From assembly GCF_012030425.1 (NCBI RefSeq), contig NZ_JAAUVN010000001.1:62001-126000 (forward strand): a stretch of DNA of 64,000 nt. The letters run 5' to 3'. The first letter of the stretch is position 1. Every line of letters starts with the position of its first letter. Made by a program: the position numbers and the translations under genes. This document shows positions 54,036 through 63,777 of the stretch, piece by piece. The stretch comes from Sphingobacterium sp. B16(2022) (GTDB lineage Bacteria; Bacteroidota; Bacteroidia; Sphingobacteriales; Sphingobacteriaceae). The notes beneath the pieces were generated by a model. The model made no database searches and was not told where the DNA came from. It was given only the letters and a program-made list of their open reading frames with translations.

Positions 54036-55448
54036 TTATAAGCTTAATGCCGCCGCTTGTGCGATTTTTTTAGGAATATCGGTGTTTTCCATTTTGTGAG
54101 TAAACAGTTCAGAGCCAGCTCCGATTGCATAAACAGGAACGTAACCTGCAGAGTGATTGCCAGAAGCCCATGATATATTTGCGACTTCGTTTAATGTTTT
54201 GACAGCTTCAGCTACTAGTTTTTCATCATTGGCATACAGGCTTTTTTCTGTTGCGTTTACATGTTTGATAAAACTATTCTCATATGCCTGGAACATAGCT
54301 TTTTCTTGACGTTCATTGACTTTAATTTTTGTCCATAAACCAAGATTTTCTGCTAGTATATTTTTGATTTGCTCCCAAGTTGTCTTAGGTTGTTCTATAC
54401 GTATTTTAGTAATTATTTTAGAAAGTTCTCCCTGAGAAACTTTTTGGTTTACGAGGGCTTTGAAGTTTAAATTGCTACTTCCATTTCCTAAGGTCATACC
54501 GCCTGTTTCATGGTCGGCAGTAATAATGATTAATGTTTCTTCCGGATGTTTTAAGTAAAAATCATAAGCAACCTGTACGGAGTTATTGAAATCGACTACT
54601 TCATGCAGTGTAGTTGCCGCATCATTGCTGTGGCTGGACCAATCAATCTTTCCTCCCTCGACCATTAAGAAAAAACCTTTATCATTATTTTTTGTCAGTG
54701 ACTCAATTGCTACTTCCGTAATTTCTTTAAGATTGAGATCTCCATCTTTTTGATCGATTGCAAATTTTAAGGATTCAGGATCAGTATCTTTATTGTTAAT
54801 CAAGATCATCTTATCTGCTTTTGATTTCAATCGATGATAATCCGATTTTCCAAAAGCTAATGTATAACCTGATTTCTCAAATAATGTGAAAATTGGCGTT
54901 ACAGATTCTTTGGCAGCATTCGTATTAGGCTTTAAAAAGCCAGATCCTCCAAAAAAATCAAAGTTTGATTTAGGAATATCTGTTGCTATTTCATAATATT
55001 TATTTCTGCTTGTTTGATGTGCATAGAATGAAGCAGGAGTAGCATGATCAATGCTGACACTAGTTGTGATGCCGACTTTTAGCCCCTTTTCTTTAGCCGC
55101 ATAAGCGATGCTTTTTAAAGGTTTTGTTTGTGTTGAGTCCATTCCAATAACACCATTTTTAGTTTTTGATCCTACAGCAAGTGCTGTTCCACCAGCAGCA
55201 GAATCGGTAATGCCATTGGATAGGGAGTATGTAGAAGCAAAAGTAGCGACAGGAAAAAGCGAAAATACTAAAGGTTTCAAACCGATTCTATTTTCAAGGT
55301 CTGCCAAATAGACTTCTGTAGAATTGACCTGATTGAGTCCCATACCATCACCGATCATATAGAATATATATTTAGGTTTATTTTGAGCAAATAAAATAGA
55401 TAGTGATGCTAAATAGAAAAATGTCGTTGCGAGTGTACGTTTGATCAT
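54036..55448 (-). CDS. alkaline phosphatase (PhoA family), exported
   Basis: A 470-residue metalloenzyme with a signal peptide (1-21, LFAQ). D34 in MIGDGMG is a metal ligand, S83 in ITDSAAGGTALAVG is the nucleophile, and the zinc and magnesium ligands are present (VEGGKIDWSSHSNDAATTLHE; IITADHETGGMTLGN; SGNHSAGYVPVYAIG). It releases phosphate from phosphomonoesters in the periplasm. It is monocistronic; expression is likely phosphate-controlled, but I see no recognisable Pho box in the 220-bp upstream gap. Confidence 0.95.
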   Translation of the reverse strand: MIKRTLATTFFYLASLSILFAQNKPKYIFYMIGDGMGLNQVNSTEVYLADLENRIGLKPLVFSLFPVATFASTYSLSNGITDSAAGGTALAVGSKTKNGVIGMDSTQTKPLKSIAYAAKEKGLKVGITTSVSIDHATPASFYAHQTSRNKYYEIATDIPKSNFDFFGGSGFLKPNTNAAKESVTPIFTLFEKSGYTLAFGKSDYHRLKSKADKMILINNKDTDPESLKFAIDQKDGDLNLKEITEVAIESLTKNNDKGFFLMVEGGKIDWSSHSNDAATTLHEVVDFNNSVQVAYDFYLKHPEETLIIITADHETGGMTLGNGSSNLNFKALVNQKVSQGELSKIITKIRIEQPKTTWEQIKNILAENLGLWTKIKVNERQEKAMFQAYENSFIKHVNATEKSLYANDEKLVAEAVKTLNEVANISWASGNHSAGYVPVYAIGAGSELFTHKMENTDIPKKIAQAAALSL

Positions 55449-55669
55449 GTTTAATAATAGTTGATGTTGGTATTTATAGTCTTAATATCATATTAATGGG
55501 CTAATATAGCAAACCCATATTTGTTTAATGTTAAGTTTTAAAATTCAGCATTATATATTGTGTTAAAACAATTCTTGGTATGTAATTGTTACAACAAGGT
55601 GAAATTGCAGCATAGCACTTGATCGTGAAGTGTAACTTAAAGTAACGGATAAACTAAAATTTGAACATT

Positions 55670-57190
55670 ATGGAAATTAACCTTTTAAATTCTGCTAAAG
55701 AATTTTTTAATGATGAAGTCTTATCTAAGCTCGGTAATTCCGTAGGGGAAGATAAAGAAAAAGTGAAATCAGCTATTGGAGCAATTGTTCCTACTGTTTT
55801 CTTAGGGTTGCAAAAAGAGTCAGGAAGTGGCTTAGCTGCAATTTTAGAGAAAGCTAAACAATATTATGGAGATTTTAATTTTGGTGACTTTTTAAAAACC
55901 AATACTGAAACAGGACGTATCAATGGATTGGTAGATGCAGAGCCTATTGAACCTCATCACAATGATCTTTTACAATCTATCTTTGGAGACAAGTTTAATT
56001 CAATTATTTCAAGCTTAGGCAGCCTTGTTGGAGGCAATGAATCCACTGTTGAAAAGTTATTAAGTGTTTCATTACCTGCTGTATTCTCGGGTTTAACACA
56101 AAATGGAACAAATTGGGATGTAAGTGCAATCGGTCGATTATTAAATGAAAATAAGGATAATTTTACAGCCGCATTGCCTTCAGGATTAGGACTAGCGGCA
56201 TTTGGAACTTCTTTTGCTCAGGCGGATCAAATTAGATCCTCTTCTACTGATAGTGAATTACACGATAGCAGTATTACAGATAAGCCTGTAGAAGCAATAT
56301 TGGTATCAGTGCCAGTTACTAAAGAGGAACTTCAAGTTACTCACCCAGAAGAGGTCACAAATGAATCTGTTTCCAAAGAGGAAGAGTTGACTGTTGTAAC
56401 ACCACCTATTGTTCCATCGAAACCTGTAAATCATGATAATCCAGTCACTGCAGCACCTCCGGTTGTGCCTCCTATTGATCATGTTCCTATTATTCCACCT
56501 CCGCCTTCCGGTCCCATTGTTGATCCATTACATACAGAAACCCCGTCTTCTGGCGGTGGAGGAATTTGGAAAATTTTAATACCCATCGTAATTATTGCTG
56601 TTCTTTGGTTCTTATTCGGGAAAGGCTGTAAAGGTGATAAAGATCAGGTAGTTGTTACCGATAGCATGAATACAACAGCTGTAGACACAAGTTTGACTGT
56701 TGTTGCTGTTACTCCGGTCGTTCGCGAAAGTTTAGAGGTGATTTTGCCGGATAGTGTAAAGTTAAAAGCCTATAAAGGTGGTATTGAAGATCAGTTGGTG
56801 CAGTTTCTAAAAACAGACTACAAAGCGCTAAGCGAGGATGAACTGAAAGATAAGTGGTTTAATTTTGATAATTTAAATTTTGAAACAGGTACGGCTAAAG
56901 TGCTTCCTGAAAGTCAAGTTCAATTAGAAAACATAGCGGCAATTCTAAAAGCTTTCCCTGCAGCAACTGTAAAGATTGGCGGGTATACAGATAAAACTGG
57001 AAATGAGGATTTTAATAAGAAATTATCTACAGATCGCGCTGAGGTAGTTAAAGTATATTTGATTGGAAAAGGACCTAGTAGTCAGGTTATTGGCGCTGAA
57101 GGTTATGGTTCTGAGTTTGCAAAAGCAGCAGCTGATGCACCTGAAGCGGAACGCGTATTGGATCGTATCGTTGCTATAAGCGTACGATAG
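55670..57190 (+). CDS. DUF937 protein with a single membrane segment and C-terminal OmpA domain
   Basis: A 506-residue protein starting MEINLLNSAKEFFNDEVLSKLG; a TTG nine bases earlier is a less likely start. Residues about 1-195 are a DUF937/YidB-like helical domain (IGAIVPTVFLGLQKESGSG...LLSVSLPAVFSGLTQNGTNWDVSAIGRLL). A Pro-rich disordered stretch (about 200-290) leads to one transmembrane segment (about 298-318, IWKILIPIVIIAVLWFLFG). The C-terminal part (about 395-500) is an OmpA/MotB peptidoglycan-binding domain with NFETGTAKVLPES...GYTDKTGNEDFNKKLSTDRAEVVKVYLI. With no signal peptide, the DUF937 part should be cytoplasmic and the OmpA part periplasmic. Confidence 0.87.
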   Translation: MEINLLNSAKEFFNDEVLSKLGNSVGEDKEKVKSAIGAIVPTVFLGLQKESGSGLAAILEKAKQYYGDFNFGDFLKTNTETGRINGLVDAEPIEPHHNDLLQSIFGDKFNSIISSLGSLVGGNESTVEKLLSVSLPAVFSGLTQNGTNWDVSAIGRLLNENKDNFTAALPSGLGLAAFGTSFAQADQIRSSSTDSELHDSSITDKPVEAILVSVPVTKEELQVTHPEEVTNESVSKEEELTVVTPPIVPSKPVNHDNPVTAAPPVVPPIDHVPIIPPPPSGPIVDPLHTETPSSGGGGIWKILIPIVIIAVLWFLFGKGCKGDKDQVVVTDSMNTTAVDTSLTVVAVTPVVRESLEVILPDSVKLKAYKGGIEDQLVQFLKTDYKALSEDELKDKWFNFDNLNFETGTAKVLPESQVQLENIAAILKAFPAATVKIGGYTDKTGNEDFNKKLSTDRAEVVKVYLIGKGPSSQVIGAEGYGSEFAKAAADAPEAERVLDRIVAISVR

Positions 57191-57205
57191 GTCCAATTGG
57201 AACAG

Positions 57206-57238
57206 AAAAAGGAGGTGAACGAAGTTCATCTCCTTTTT
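57206..57238 (+). terminator. hairpin terminator
   Basis: AAAAAGGAGGTGAAC (57206-57220), loop GAA, GTTCATCTCCTTTTT (57224-57238), one G-U pair, then more T residues; follows the DUF937-OmpA gene. Confidence 0.85.
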
Positions 57239-57271
57239 TTTATTTCACTATAATATTGCATTTTTGCGGAT

Positions 57272-57577
57272 ATGGAAAACAAGGTAAAGGAAATTTTAAA
57301 ATCTGACTTTGAAAAATATATGCGTTTTGCAGTACAGTCGGGCGCAGGATTTGGATTTGACATTTTCGGTGAATATGCAGTATCGGTATTAAATTTTTAT
57401 GTGGGAAGTGCAATTTTAACCTATGAAAACAAGCTTGAGGCTTCCTTGTATTTGCTTGAATTATACAATAAGGGACTTGGTGGGATTATCACGGAGGAAG
57501 ATCGTGAAGAGCTGGCTCGAGTTTTTGCTCAAGACCCAACTCTTGACTATGGTGTATTAAAGCCTATTTTTGGCTAA
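57272..57577 (+). CDS. small conserved-looking hypothetical protein
   Basis: A 101-residue soluble, acidic protein with a helical N-terminus (ENKVKEILKSDFEKYMRFAVQSGAG) and a compact core (FGEYAVSVLNFYVGSAILTYENKLEASLYLLELYNKGLGGIITEEDREELARVF). No known motif. The coding pattern, ATG start 30 bp after a terminator and a CATTTTTG box (one base off TAnnTTTG) 6 bp before the start support a real gene. Its stop overlaps the convergent lipocalin gene by 4 bp. Confidence 0.68.
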   Translation: MENKVKEILKSDFEKYMRFAVQSGAGFGFDIFGEYAVSVLNFYVGSAILTYENKLEASLYLLELYNKGLGGIITEEDREELARVFAQDPTLDYGVLKPIFG

Positions 57578-58107
57578 TCTTGTTTGGTCCAAACCAGGTT
57601 TTCGATGGCATAACCAGATTTACGCGCATATTCCAAATAGGCTAATTTAATATCTTCAGGTATTGTCTTTTCTCTGGATAATATCCACATATAATCCAAA
57701 TTATCTCCAAAAATGAGTGCATATTGATAATCTTGATCAATTTTCACTACATGATAACCACTGTAAAATGGACCGAAAAAGGATACCTTTAAAGCCGCTT
57801 TTTTTGATGAATCAATAGGCTTTGCTTTACCGATTGACTGTTTCCATTTATTTTTTTGGTCATGAAATCCCTGATTATTTACCGCAATGCTACCATCATT
57901 ATTTTTGTTATAAGTAGCAGTAACCTGTGACAGACCTTTTTCCCATTTAAAATCTAGCCTTGCTATTTCATACCACTTGCCTAAGTAACGATCTATGTCA
58001 AAAGGTTCGATGACTTTGACTTTGGATTTTACTGGTTTTAACGCATTGTAAGCGAACGTGACGGCAGCGGTAGCGGCGAGTATGAGAAGTGATTTTTTCT
58101 TATCCAT
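57574..58107 (-). CDS. bacterial lipocalin (Blc-like)
   Basis: A 177-residue protein with an N-terminal hydrophobic signal or anchor (about 1-20), then the lipocalin GxW motif in PFDIDRYLGKWYEIARLDFKWEKGLSQVTATY (about 38-67), the beta-barrel with KAALKVSFFGPFYSGYHVVKIDQDYQYALIFGDNLDYMWILSREKTI and a C-terminal GYAIENLVWT. E. coli Blc is an outer-membrane lipoprotein binding lysophospholipids; this one has no lipobox Cys, so it is probably periplasmic or anchored by its N-terminal helix. Role in lipid storage or repair is inferred from the family. Confidence 0.9.
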   Translation of the reverse strand: MDKKKSLLILAATAAVTFAYNALKPVKSKVKVIEPFDIDRYLGKWYEIARLDFKWEKGLSQVTATYNKNNDGSIAVNNQGFHDQKNKWKQSIGKAKPIDSSKKAALKVSFFGPFYSGYHVVKIDQDYQYALIFGDNLDYMWILSREKTIPEDIKLAYLEYARKSGYAIENLVWTKQD

Positions 58108-58241
58108 AATAATGATGATTTGTTCATAAATCTGTGAGCTGTCCCTATGGGTACATGCAATAAAAACGCCAAAGTGGAGACGAATGTTTAGTCATTTATG
58201 AAAATAAAAGTAGTATTTTCGTCATTTTAAAATTAAGTACC

Positions 58242-58706
58242 ATGTATTCAAGAGAAGAAGTAAAACAGTTGAAGGAGACTTTTTGGACCCGATTTGGACA
58301 GTATATGGCTTTAAATAACTCTGCTGATGGAGAGAAAATTAATTGGGTAAACTATAGAACCGGTATTAAAAATCTACGCTTTAAGATGGAGGCAGATAAA
58401 CGCCTTTCTTTAATAGCAATTGAGTGGAGTCATCGTGACCTATCAATGCGTAAACTTATGATGGAGCAGTTTGAAGAGTACAAAACCATTCTAACAGCTA
58501 TACTAGGAGAGGAATGGACCTGGGATCTGGAGATGGAAGATGAACAAGGGAAATCTGTAAGTATGATCTATATGACTATGGAGGGAAAAAGTATTTTTAA
58601 ACAAGAAGACTGGCCCGATCTGATATCATTTTTCAAACCAAGATTAATTGCTCTCGATGAGTTTTGGTGTGATGCTCAATATGGGTTTGAAATTTTCAAA
58701 AGTTAA
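58242..58706 (+). CDS. DUF4268 domain-containing protein
   Basis: A 154-residue cytosolic protein, beginning YSREEVKQLKETFWTRFGQYM and containing WVNYRTGIKNLRFKMEADKRLSLIAIEWSHRDLSMRKLMMEQFEEYKTIL, as expected for DUF4268. In larger proteins this domain is C-terminal to nuclease-like modules; the short stand-alone form is common in Bacteroidota and uncharacterised. Monocistronic, 135 bp from the lipocalin gene. Confidence 0.85.
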   Translation: MYSREEVKQLKETFWTRFGQYMALNNSADGEKINWVNYRTGIKNLRFKMEADKRLSLIAIEWSHRDLSMRKLMMEQFEEYKTILTAILGEEWTWDLEMEDEQGKSVSMIYMTMEGKSIFKQEDWPDLISFFKPRLIALDEFWCDAQYGFEIFKS

Positions 58707-58746
58707 ATTATTACGTCAATAGGGTTTTATTTGAGGATGTAATTTT

Positions 58747-58754
58747 TACCTTTG
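58747..58754 (+). promoter_or_regulatory. -7 box TACCTTTG of the S1/P1 nuclease gene
   Basis: Exact TAnnTTTG match 19 bp before the ATG at 58774; a GGTTTT sequence lies at about the right distance for a weak -33 element. Confidence 0.5.
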
Positions 58755-58773
58755 CGCTAAAATTGTATTGTTT

Positions 58774-59568
58774 ATGAAAAATATACTAAAAAGTCTAATT
58801 GTACTCGCAATGACTTTGCAGATTTCTTCCGTATTCGCATGGGGATCTACTGGACATCGTGTCGTTGCTGAGGTCGCAGAACGTCATCTGACAAAAAAAG
58901 CAAAAAAGAATATTCAAAAAATAATTGGAAAACAGAAACTAGCTTATTGGGCAAATTGGGGTGATTTTATTAAATCTGATCCGCATGATGAATTTAAAAA
59001 ATTGGGGAATTCTCATTTTATAAATACTAATCCGCATCTACCTTGGGCTGATTTTCAGTTAGCAATGGAAAATTCCAATGAAGAAAATTTATACAAAACG
59101 GTGTTGAGATTGGAAAAATCATTTTCAGAAAAAGATTTAACGCTTGAAAAAAAGAAACAAAATTTATACATGCTGATCCATTTAATCGGTGACGCTCATC
59201 AGCCGATGCACGTAAGTAGAGCCGAAGATCAAGGTGGAAATAAAATTGAAGTAAGCTGGTTCGGAAAAAAATCTAATATACACCGTGTATGGGATTCAGA
59301 TTTGATCGATGGTGAAAAATATAGCTATACTGAATATGCAACAGTGTTGGATATTTTAAGTAAAAATGAAGTTAAGCAGGTGCAAGGTGGTACATTAGCG
59401 AGCTGGTTGTATGAGTCAAATCAGCTTTCAGATAAAATCTATGCAGATGTTGAGCTCAACGCAAACTTATCTTATAACTACATTTATAACAATATTTATA
59501 AAGCAGAAAATTGTATGCTTAGAGGTGGTTTACGTTTGGCAAAAATCTTGAATGATGTTTTTGGTTAA
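58774..59568 (+). CDS. exported S1/P1-type nuclease
   Basis: A 264-residue single-strand nuclease / 3'-nucleotidase family protein. I take the ATG, not the TTG six bases upstream. The signal peptide ends at A22, exposing W23 (SVFA|WGSTGHR), which in this family is the N-terminal zinc ligand, with H28 next. Further ligands: NWGDFIKSD, NSHFIN and HLIGDAHQPMHVSRAEDQGGNKIEV...NIHRVWDSDLI. It should degrade single-stranded nucleic acid in the periplasm or outside. Monocistronic, ending at a 16-bp hairpin. Confidence 0.93.
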   Translation: MKNILKSLIVLAMTLQISSVFAWGSTGHRVVAEVAERHLTKKAKKNIQKIIGKQKLAYWANWGDFIKSDPHDEFKKLGNSHFINTNPHLPWADFQLAMENSNEENLYKTVLRLEKSFSEKDLTLEKKKQNLYMLIHLIGDAHQPMHVSRAEDQGGNKIEVSWFGKKSNIHRVWDSDLIDGEKYSYTEYATVLDILSKNEVKQVQGGTLASWLYESNQLSDKIYADVELNANLSYNYIYNNIYKAENCMLRGGLRLAKILNDVFG

Positions 59569-59586
59569 TCATTAGTCTTATAAAAT

Positions 59587-59622
59587 AAAAAAGGGAAATG
59601 AATGTATTCATTTCCCTTTTTT
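59587..59622 (+). terminator. perfect 16-bp terminator
   Basis: AAAAAAGGGAAATGAA (59587-59602) and its complement (59607-59622), loop TGTA, ending in T6. Confidence 0.88.
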
Positions 59623-59696
59623 ATTTTCGGTATTATTGTTGTGGTCAGATTAATACAACGAATTTTCTTGTCGTTTTTATTTTTACGCCTTAATAT

Positions 59697-61478
59697 ATGA
59701 CCATATCACTACTGTTCAAGAAGATAACACCATTTGCCAAGCCCTATAAAAACCTCATCTTTTATACCTTAGTTTTAACCTTGGTCGGATCTTTTGCCGC
59801 GCAGATTAATGCCTTCATCTTGAAATATACGGTAGATACTATCAGTGACTTGATGGTCGCTAAAGAACCGCTGTCTAGAGGTATGCATTTGATCGGGATT
59901 ATCTCTGCAGTTCTTTTGGTAAAAGAGATTGTCTATTCCTTTATTCAGTTTGGACAGAAATTCTACGGTGAAAAACTACGTATATTTATTGCAAGAGATT
60001 TTTCACAACAGATTGTAGAAAAAATATTGACGTATAAAATGGCTTTTTATACGTCAGAAGAAAATGAAAGCGGAAAATTGCAGACACGGATTGATTCGGG
60101 AATTAGCTCGCTGACACGTTTAGTTCAGAATTTCTTTATCGATATCCTTCCTTTATTTGCGAATGCCATCGTGGCGCTCGTATGTATGTTTATGGCTAAT
60201 GTGTACGTCGGATTGGTTGGGCTCGCAGTTATACCAATTTATTTCTACATCAGTCAAACACAAGCTGGAAAACTTAGTGGATTTAGACGGCAGATGCGAA
60301 AATATAGAGAATCCAAGAATAATAGAATCATTAATTTAATTGACTCTATATTGGTCATAAAATCTTTTGTACGCGAACCTGAAGAAGCAGACCGTCATGA
60401 GAAGATTCAATTTGAAATGACGGAAAATCAGATGCAAACACGAAAAACGAGTTTCATTTTTGATAGTCTAAAGAATTTTATTGAGCAGATAGCAGTTGTT
60501 GCAATTATTGTTTTAACTGCTTTTCTGGTGCTGGACAATCAGATTACAATTGGAGCGATTATGTTTCATATTATGTTATTTTCAAATGTTTCAGCTCCTA
60601 TTCGTCAACTGCATCGTATCTATGATGAGGTAAATGATGCTTTAATTTACTCGGAATCATTTTTCGAAATATTGGAGTCTGATGTTTTGATTGAGGGAAG
60701 CGGTACTTTTATACCAGATAAGATCAAAGGCCATATTGTGATTGAAGACGTATCATTTGAATATCCTAACGGAACCCATGCACTAAGAGATATTTCTTTT
60801 CAAATCAAACCAAATCAGATCACAGCGCTTGTTGGATTAAGCGGCGCAGGGAAAAGTACAGTTATAAATCTTTTAGATAAATTTTATGAACCTACAGCTG
60901 GTCGGATTTTATTAGATGGAGTTGATCTTAAAAACTATGATACTAAATTTTTAAGAAAAAATATCGGTATGGTTCTTCAGCGCAACCATATTTTTAAAGG
61001 TTCTATTTTTGAAAATATTGAATATGGAAAGATAGGGAGTAGTAAAGAAGAAATTGTTAAGGCAGCTAAAGAAGCTTACATTCACGAACAGATTATGGAG
61101 TTGCCTCAAGGTTACGATTCTGGAGCTCATTTGCTTTCAGGGGGGCAACAGCAACGAATAGCAATTGCCCGCTTGTTTTTGAAAAATCCTCCGATTATCT
61201 TTCTAGACGAACCTACTGCGAATTTGGATGCCATTGCTACCGAACAAATAAAAAATAGTTTGGATGCTATAAAAAAGGATCGTACGGTTATTATTGTGTC
61301 TCATAGTATTTCCCAAATTATAGACTCCAATGAAATAGTGGTGATGGAAAAAGGTAGGGTAGTCGAGAAGGGCATTCATGAAGATTTATACGATCATCGT
61401 GGCACTTATTATAAGATCTTTTCTGCTATGGCTAATAGTCTCAATTTGGATAAAATTAGTAAAACATTAAATCATTAA
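59697..61478 (+). CDS. ABC exporter half-transporter (MsbA-like)
   Basis: A 593-residue protein with a six-helix membrane domain (about 15-310) fused to an ATPase domain: Walker A GLSGAGKST (about 380-388), Q-loop MVLQRNHIFKGSIFENI, signature LLSGGQQQR (about 480-488) and Walker B PIIFLDEPTANLD, then the H-loop VSHSIS. It works as a homodimer and exports lipids, peptides or drugs; no partner or peptidase domain hints at the substrate. It overlaps the convergent EamA transporter gene by 4 bp. Confidence 0.94.
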   Translation: MTISLLFKKITPFAKPYKNLIFYTLVLTLVGSFAAQINAFILKYTVDTISDLMVAKEPLSRGMHLIGIISAVLLVKEIVYSFIQFGQKFYGEKLRIFIARDFSQQIVEKILTYKMAFYTSEENESGKLQTRIDSGISSLTRLVQNFFIDILPLFANAIVALVCMFMANVYVGLVGLAVIPIYFYISQTQAGKLSGFRRQMRKYRESKNNRIINLIDSILVIKSFVREPEEADRHEKIQFEMTENQMQTRKTSFIFDSLKNFIEQIAVVAIIVLTAFLVLDNQITIGAIMFHIMLFSNVSAPIRQLHRIYDEVNDALIYSESFFEILESDVLIEGSGTFIPDKIKGHIVIEDVSFEYPNGTHALRDISFQIKPNQITALVGLSGAGKSTVINLLDKFYEPTAGRILLDGVDLKNYDTKFLRKNIGMVLQRNHIFKGSIFENIEYGKIGSSKEEIVKAAKEAYIHEQIMELPQGYDSGAHLLSGGQQQRIAIARLFLKNPPIIFLDEPTANLDAIATEQIKNSLDAIKKDRTVIIVSHSISQIIDSNEIVVMEKGRVVEKGIHEDLYDHRGTYYKIFSAMANSLNLDKISKTLNH

Positions 61479-62398
61479 TGGTTTTTGCTGTGCAGATACA
61501 TTCCTACTACTACAAGTAAAATACCGGTTGTAGCCAAGTTGTTTGGGAAAGCAGTTTGCAATATGATAATTTCCCCTATTAATGTGAAAATCACTTCCAT
61601 AGCCTGTGTTGCCTCAACTGCGGCAAGTGCTTTATGGTCATGTTGCACTAATTCTGTCCCTTTAAAAAAAAGTAGCGTTGCGATAACACCAGAAAATAAG
61701 GCTATTAATAAGGTCTGTAACAATTGACTTTGATCGGGAAGTCCATGCTCCTGAAAGCCAAAGAACATCAGAATAATCCAGAATGGCATGCTTGCGAGCG
61801 TCATACCCAATGTACGCTGGTACGTGTCCAAAGAGCCTTTTGTTAAGGCCATCATTTTACGGTTACCAACAGGATAAGCAATTGCGGCTATTAGTACAGG
61901 AATAGTTCCGAGTAATATTGTTGACAACGGAGTAGATTTAGCCTCAGAAATTTGCATGACTAGGATACCCAAAAAGATGATACAGGAAAAAAATAAGGTC
62001 GATTTAGAAAATGGCTGTCGATTTTCTTTACGTTGCATGAAATGACCTATAAACATACCGGCAATAATGGTAAATTCAAAGGTTCCTGCAACTAACCAGG
62101 AAGGACCATAGCTTGCCCCAAATGTCAACAGAGCATAGAAAATTCCAAATCCAAGTGTACTCCAGAGCAACCATTGCCCTAGATTTCTTTTCATTTCAAT
62201 CAATAATTGTTTTAAATTTCCACGTATAATAACGATAAGTAACAATATCGGTAGCATCCATACAAAACGTAAGGCTGAAGACCACTGCCATCCACCTCCC
62301 GAAACTGCCATGATGCGGTTGAGGACAAAAGTGCTAGCGAAAAATAATGAGGCTAATATACCAAATGAAAGTGCTTTTGATTTAGCGGTAAGGAGCAT
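61475..62398 (-). CDS. EamA/DMT-family transporter (multidrug resistance efflux type)
   Basis: A 307-residue protein with ten predicted membrane segments and internal duplication typical of EamA proteins (GILASLFFASTFVLNRIMAVSGGGWQWSSALRFVWMLPILLLI near the start; LFSGVIATLLFFKGTELVQHDHKALAAVEATQAMEVIFTLIGEIIIL near the end). The start is placed at MLLTAKSKALSFG; 20 additional codons upstream lack hydrophobic or coding character. It may export amino acids, metabolites or drugs; substrate unknown. Convergent 4-bp overlap with the ABC exporter gene. Confidence 0.87.
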   Translation of the reverse strand: MLLTAKSKALSFGILASLFFASTFVLNRIMAVSGGGWQWSSALRFVWMLPILLLIVIIRGNLKQLLIEMKRNLGQWLLWSTLGFGIFYALLTFGASYGPSWLVAGTFEFTIIAGMFIGHFMQRKENRQPFSKSTLFFSCIIFLGILVMQISEAKSTPLSTILLGTIPVLIAAIAYPVGNRKMMALTKGSLDTYQRTLGMTLASMPFWIILMFFGFQEHGLPDQSQLLQTLLIALFSGVIATLLFFKGTELVQHDHKALAAVEATQAMEVIFTLIGEIIILQTAFPNNLATTGILLVVVGMYLHSKNH

Positions 62399-62570
62399 GT
62401 TTATATAAGAATCAGGATTTGTAACTTCTAAAGTAATTAATGAATAGGACAATGTCAAGACCGATTATATGATATGTCTTGAAAAGATATTCTTTATTTA
62501 TGCATCAATTGTTACTAAAATTTGTTTATTTTGCATCCTTAATAAAACATGAGTAAGAAAATTAATCATT

Positions 62571-63767
62571 ATGATTATACAACCAAGAACTAGAGGATTT
62601 ATTTGTTTAACCTCGCATCCAGAAGGAACTGCGAAAAACATTAAAAACCAGATTGAATACGTAAAATCTAAAGGTGAAATTGCTAATGGCCCTAAGAAAG
62701 TCTTGGTCATTGGTGCATCAACAGGATTCGGTATTGCATCTCGTATTTCAGCAGCATTCGGTTCTGGAGCAGCAACAATTGGCGTATTTTTTGAAAAACC
62801 GGCAGCTGAAGGGAAACCTGGTACAGCTGGTTGGTACAATACTGCTGCTTTTGAAAAAGAAGCACATGAGGCTGGTCTTTATGCAAAAAGTATCAATGGT
62901 GATGCTTTTTCTGATGAAATCAAAAAACAAACTATAGCATTAATCAAGCAGGATTTAGGTCAAGTTGATTTAATAATCTATAGTTTAGCTTCTCCGAGAC
63001 GGACACATCCAAAAACAGGTGTTTCATATGCTTCTGTTTTGAAACCGATTGATGTTCCTTTTACAAATAAAACAGTGGATTTTCATACTGGTGTGATTTC
63101 TGATATCACGATTAATCCGATTGATAATGAAGAAGATATTGCGAATACAGTAGCAGTAATGGGGGGAGAAGATTGGAAATTTTGGATTGAAGATTTAAAA
63201 GAAGCTGGTGTATTAGCAGATGGTGTTAAAACAGTGGCTTATTCGTATATCGGTCCTGAGTTAACATTCCCTATTTACCGTAACGGTACAATTGGCCGTG
63301 CGAAGGATGATTTAGAAGGTACTGTACCTGCTTTAAATGATTTATTGAAAGATATTAACGGTATTTCGTACGTTTCGGTTAATAAAGCTTTGGTAACGCA
63401 ATCAAGTTCTGCAATTCCTGTTGTTCCTTTATATATTTCTTTACTATACAAAGTGATGAAAGAAAAAGGTATTCACGAAGGTACAATTGAGCAGATGCAA
63501 CGTTTATTTGCAGAGCGTCTTTACACAGCTGACGGTAAAGTTCAATTGGATGAAAAAGGTCGTATCCGTGTAGATGATTTGGAAATGAGAGCTGATGTTC
63601 AAGCAGAAGTAGCGGCACTTTGGGAAAAAGCCTGTACAGAGAACCTATCAGAAATTTCTGACATTCAAGGTTATCGTGACGAATTCTTTAACCTATTTGG
63701 TTTTAATTTTGATGGTATCGACTATAATGCAGATACAAATGAATTGGTAAACGTACCAAGCATTTAA
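62571..63767 (+). CDS. fabV: trans-2-enoyl-ACP/CoA reductase FabV
   Basis: A 398-residue single-chain enoyl reductase. The NADH-binding region is KKVLVIGASTGFGIASRISAAFGSGAATIGVFFEKP (about 42-77). The catalytic pair is Y236 and K245 (Y-x8-K in YRNGTIGRAK), the long spacing diagnostic for FabV as opposed to FabI. EDWKFWIEDLKEAGVLADGVKTVAYSYIGPELTFP is highly family-specific. It reduces the 2,3-double bond in fatty-acid elongation and is normally insensitive to triclosan. The gene is followed by an unusually long 25-bp hairpin. Confidence 0.97.
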   Translation: MIIQPRTRGFICLTSHPEGTAKNIKNQIEYVKSKGEIANGPKKVLVIGASTGFGIASRISAAFGSGAATIGVFFEKPAAEGKPGTAGWYNTAAFEKEAHEAGLYAKSINGDAFSDEIKKQTIALIKQDLGQVDLIIYSLASPRRTHPKTGVSYASVLKPIDVPFTNKTVDFHTGVISDITINPIDNEEDIANTVAVMGGEDWKFWIEDLKEAGVLADGVKTVAYSYIGPELTFPIYRNGTIGRAKDDLEGTVPALNDLLKDINGISYVSVNKALVTQSSSAIPVVPLYISLLYKVMKEKGIHEGTIEQMQRLFAERLYTADGKVQLDEKGRIRVDDLEMRADVQAEVAALWEKACTENLSEISDIQGYRDEFFNLFGFNFDGIDYNADTNELVNVPSI

Positions 63768-63777
63768 GCTGTTACTA

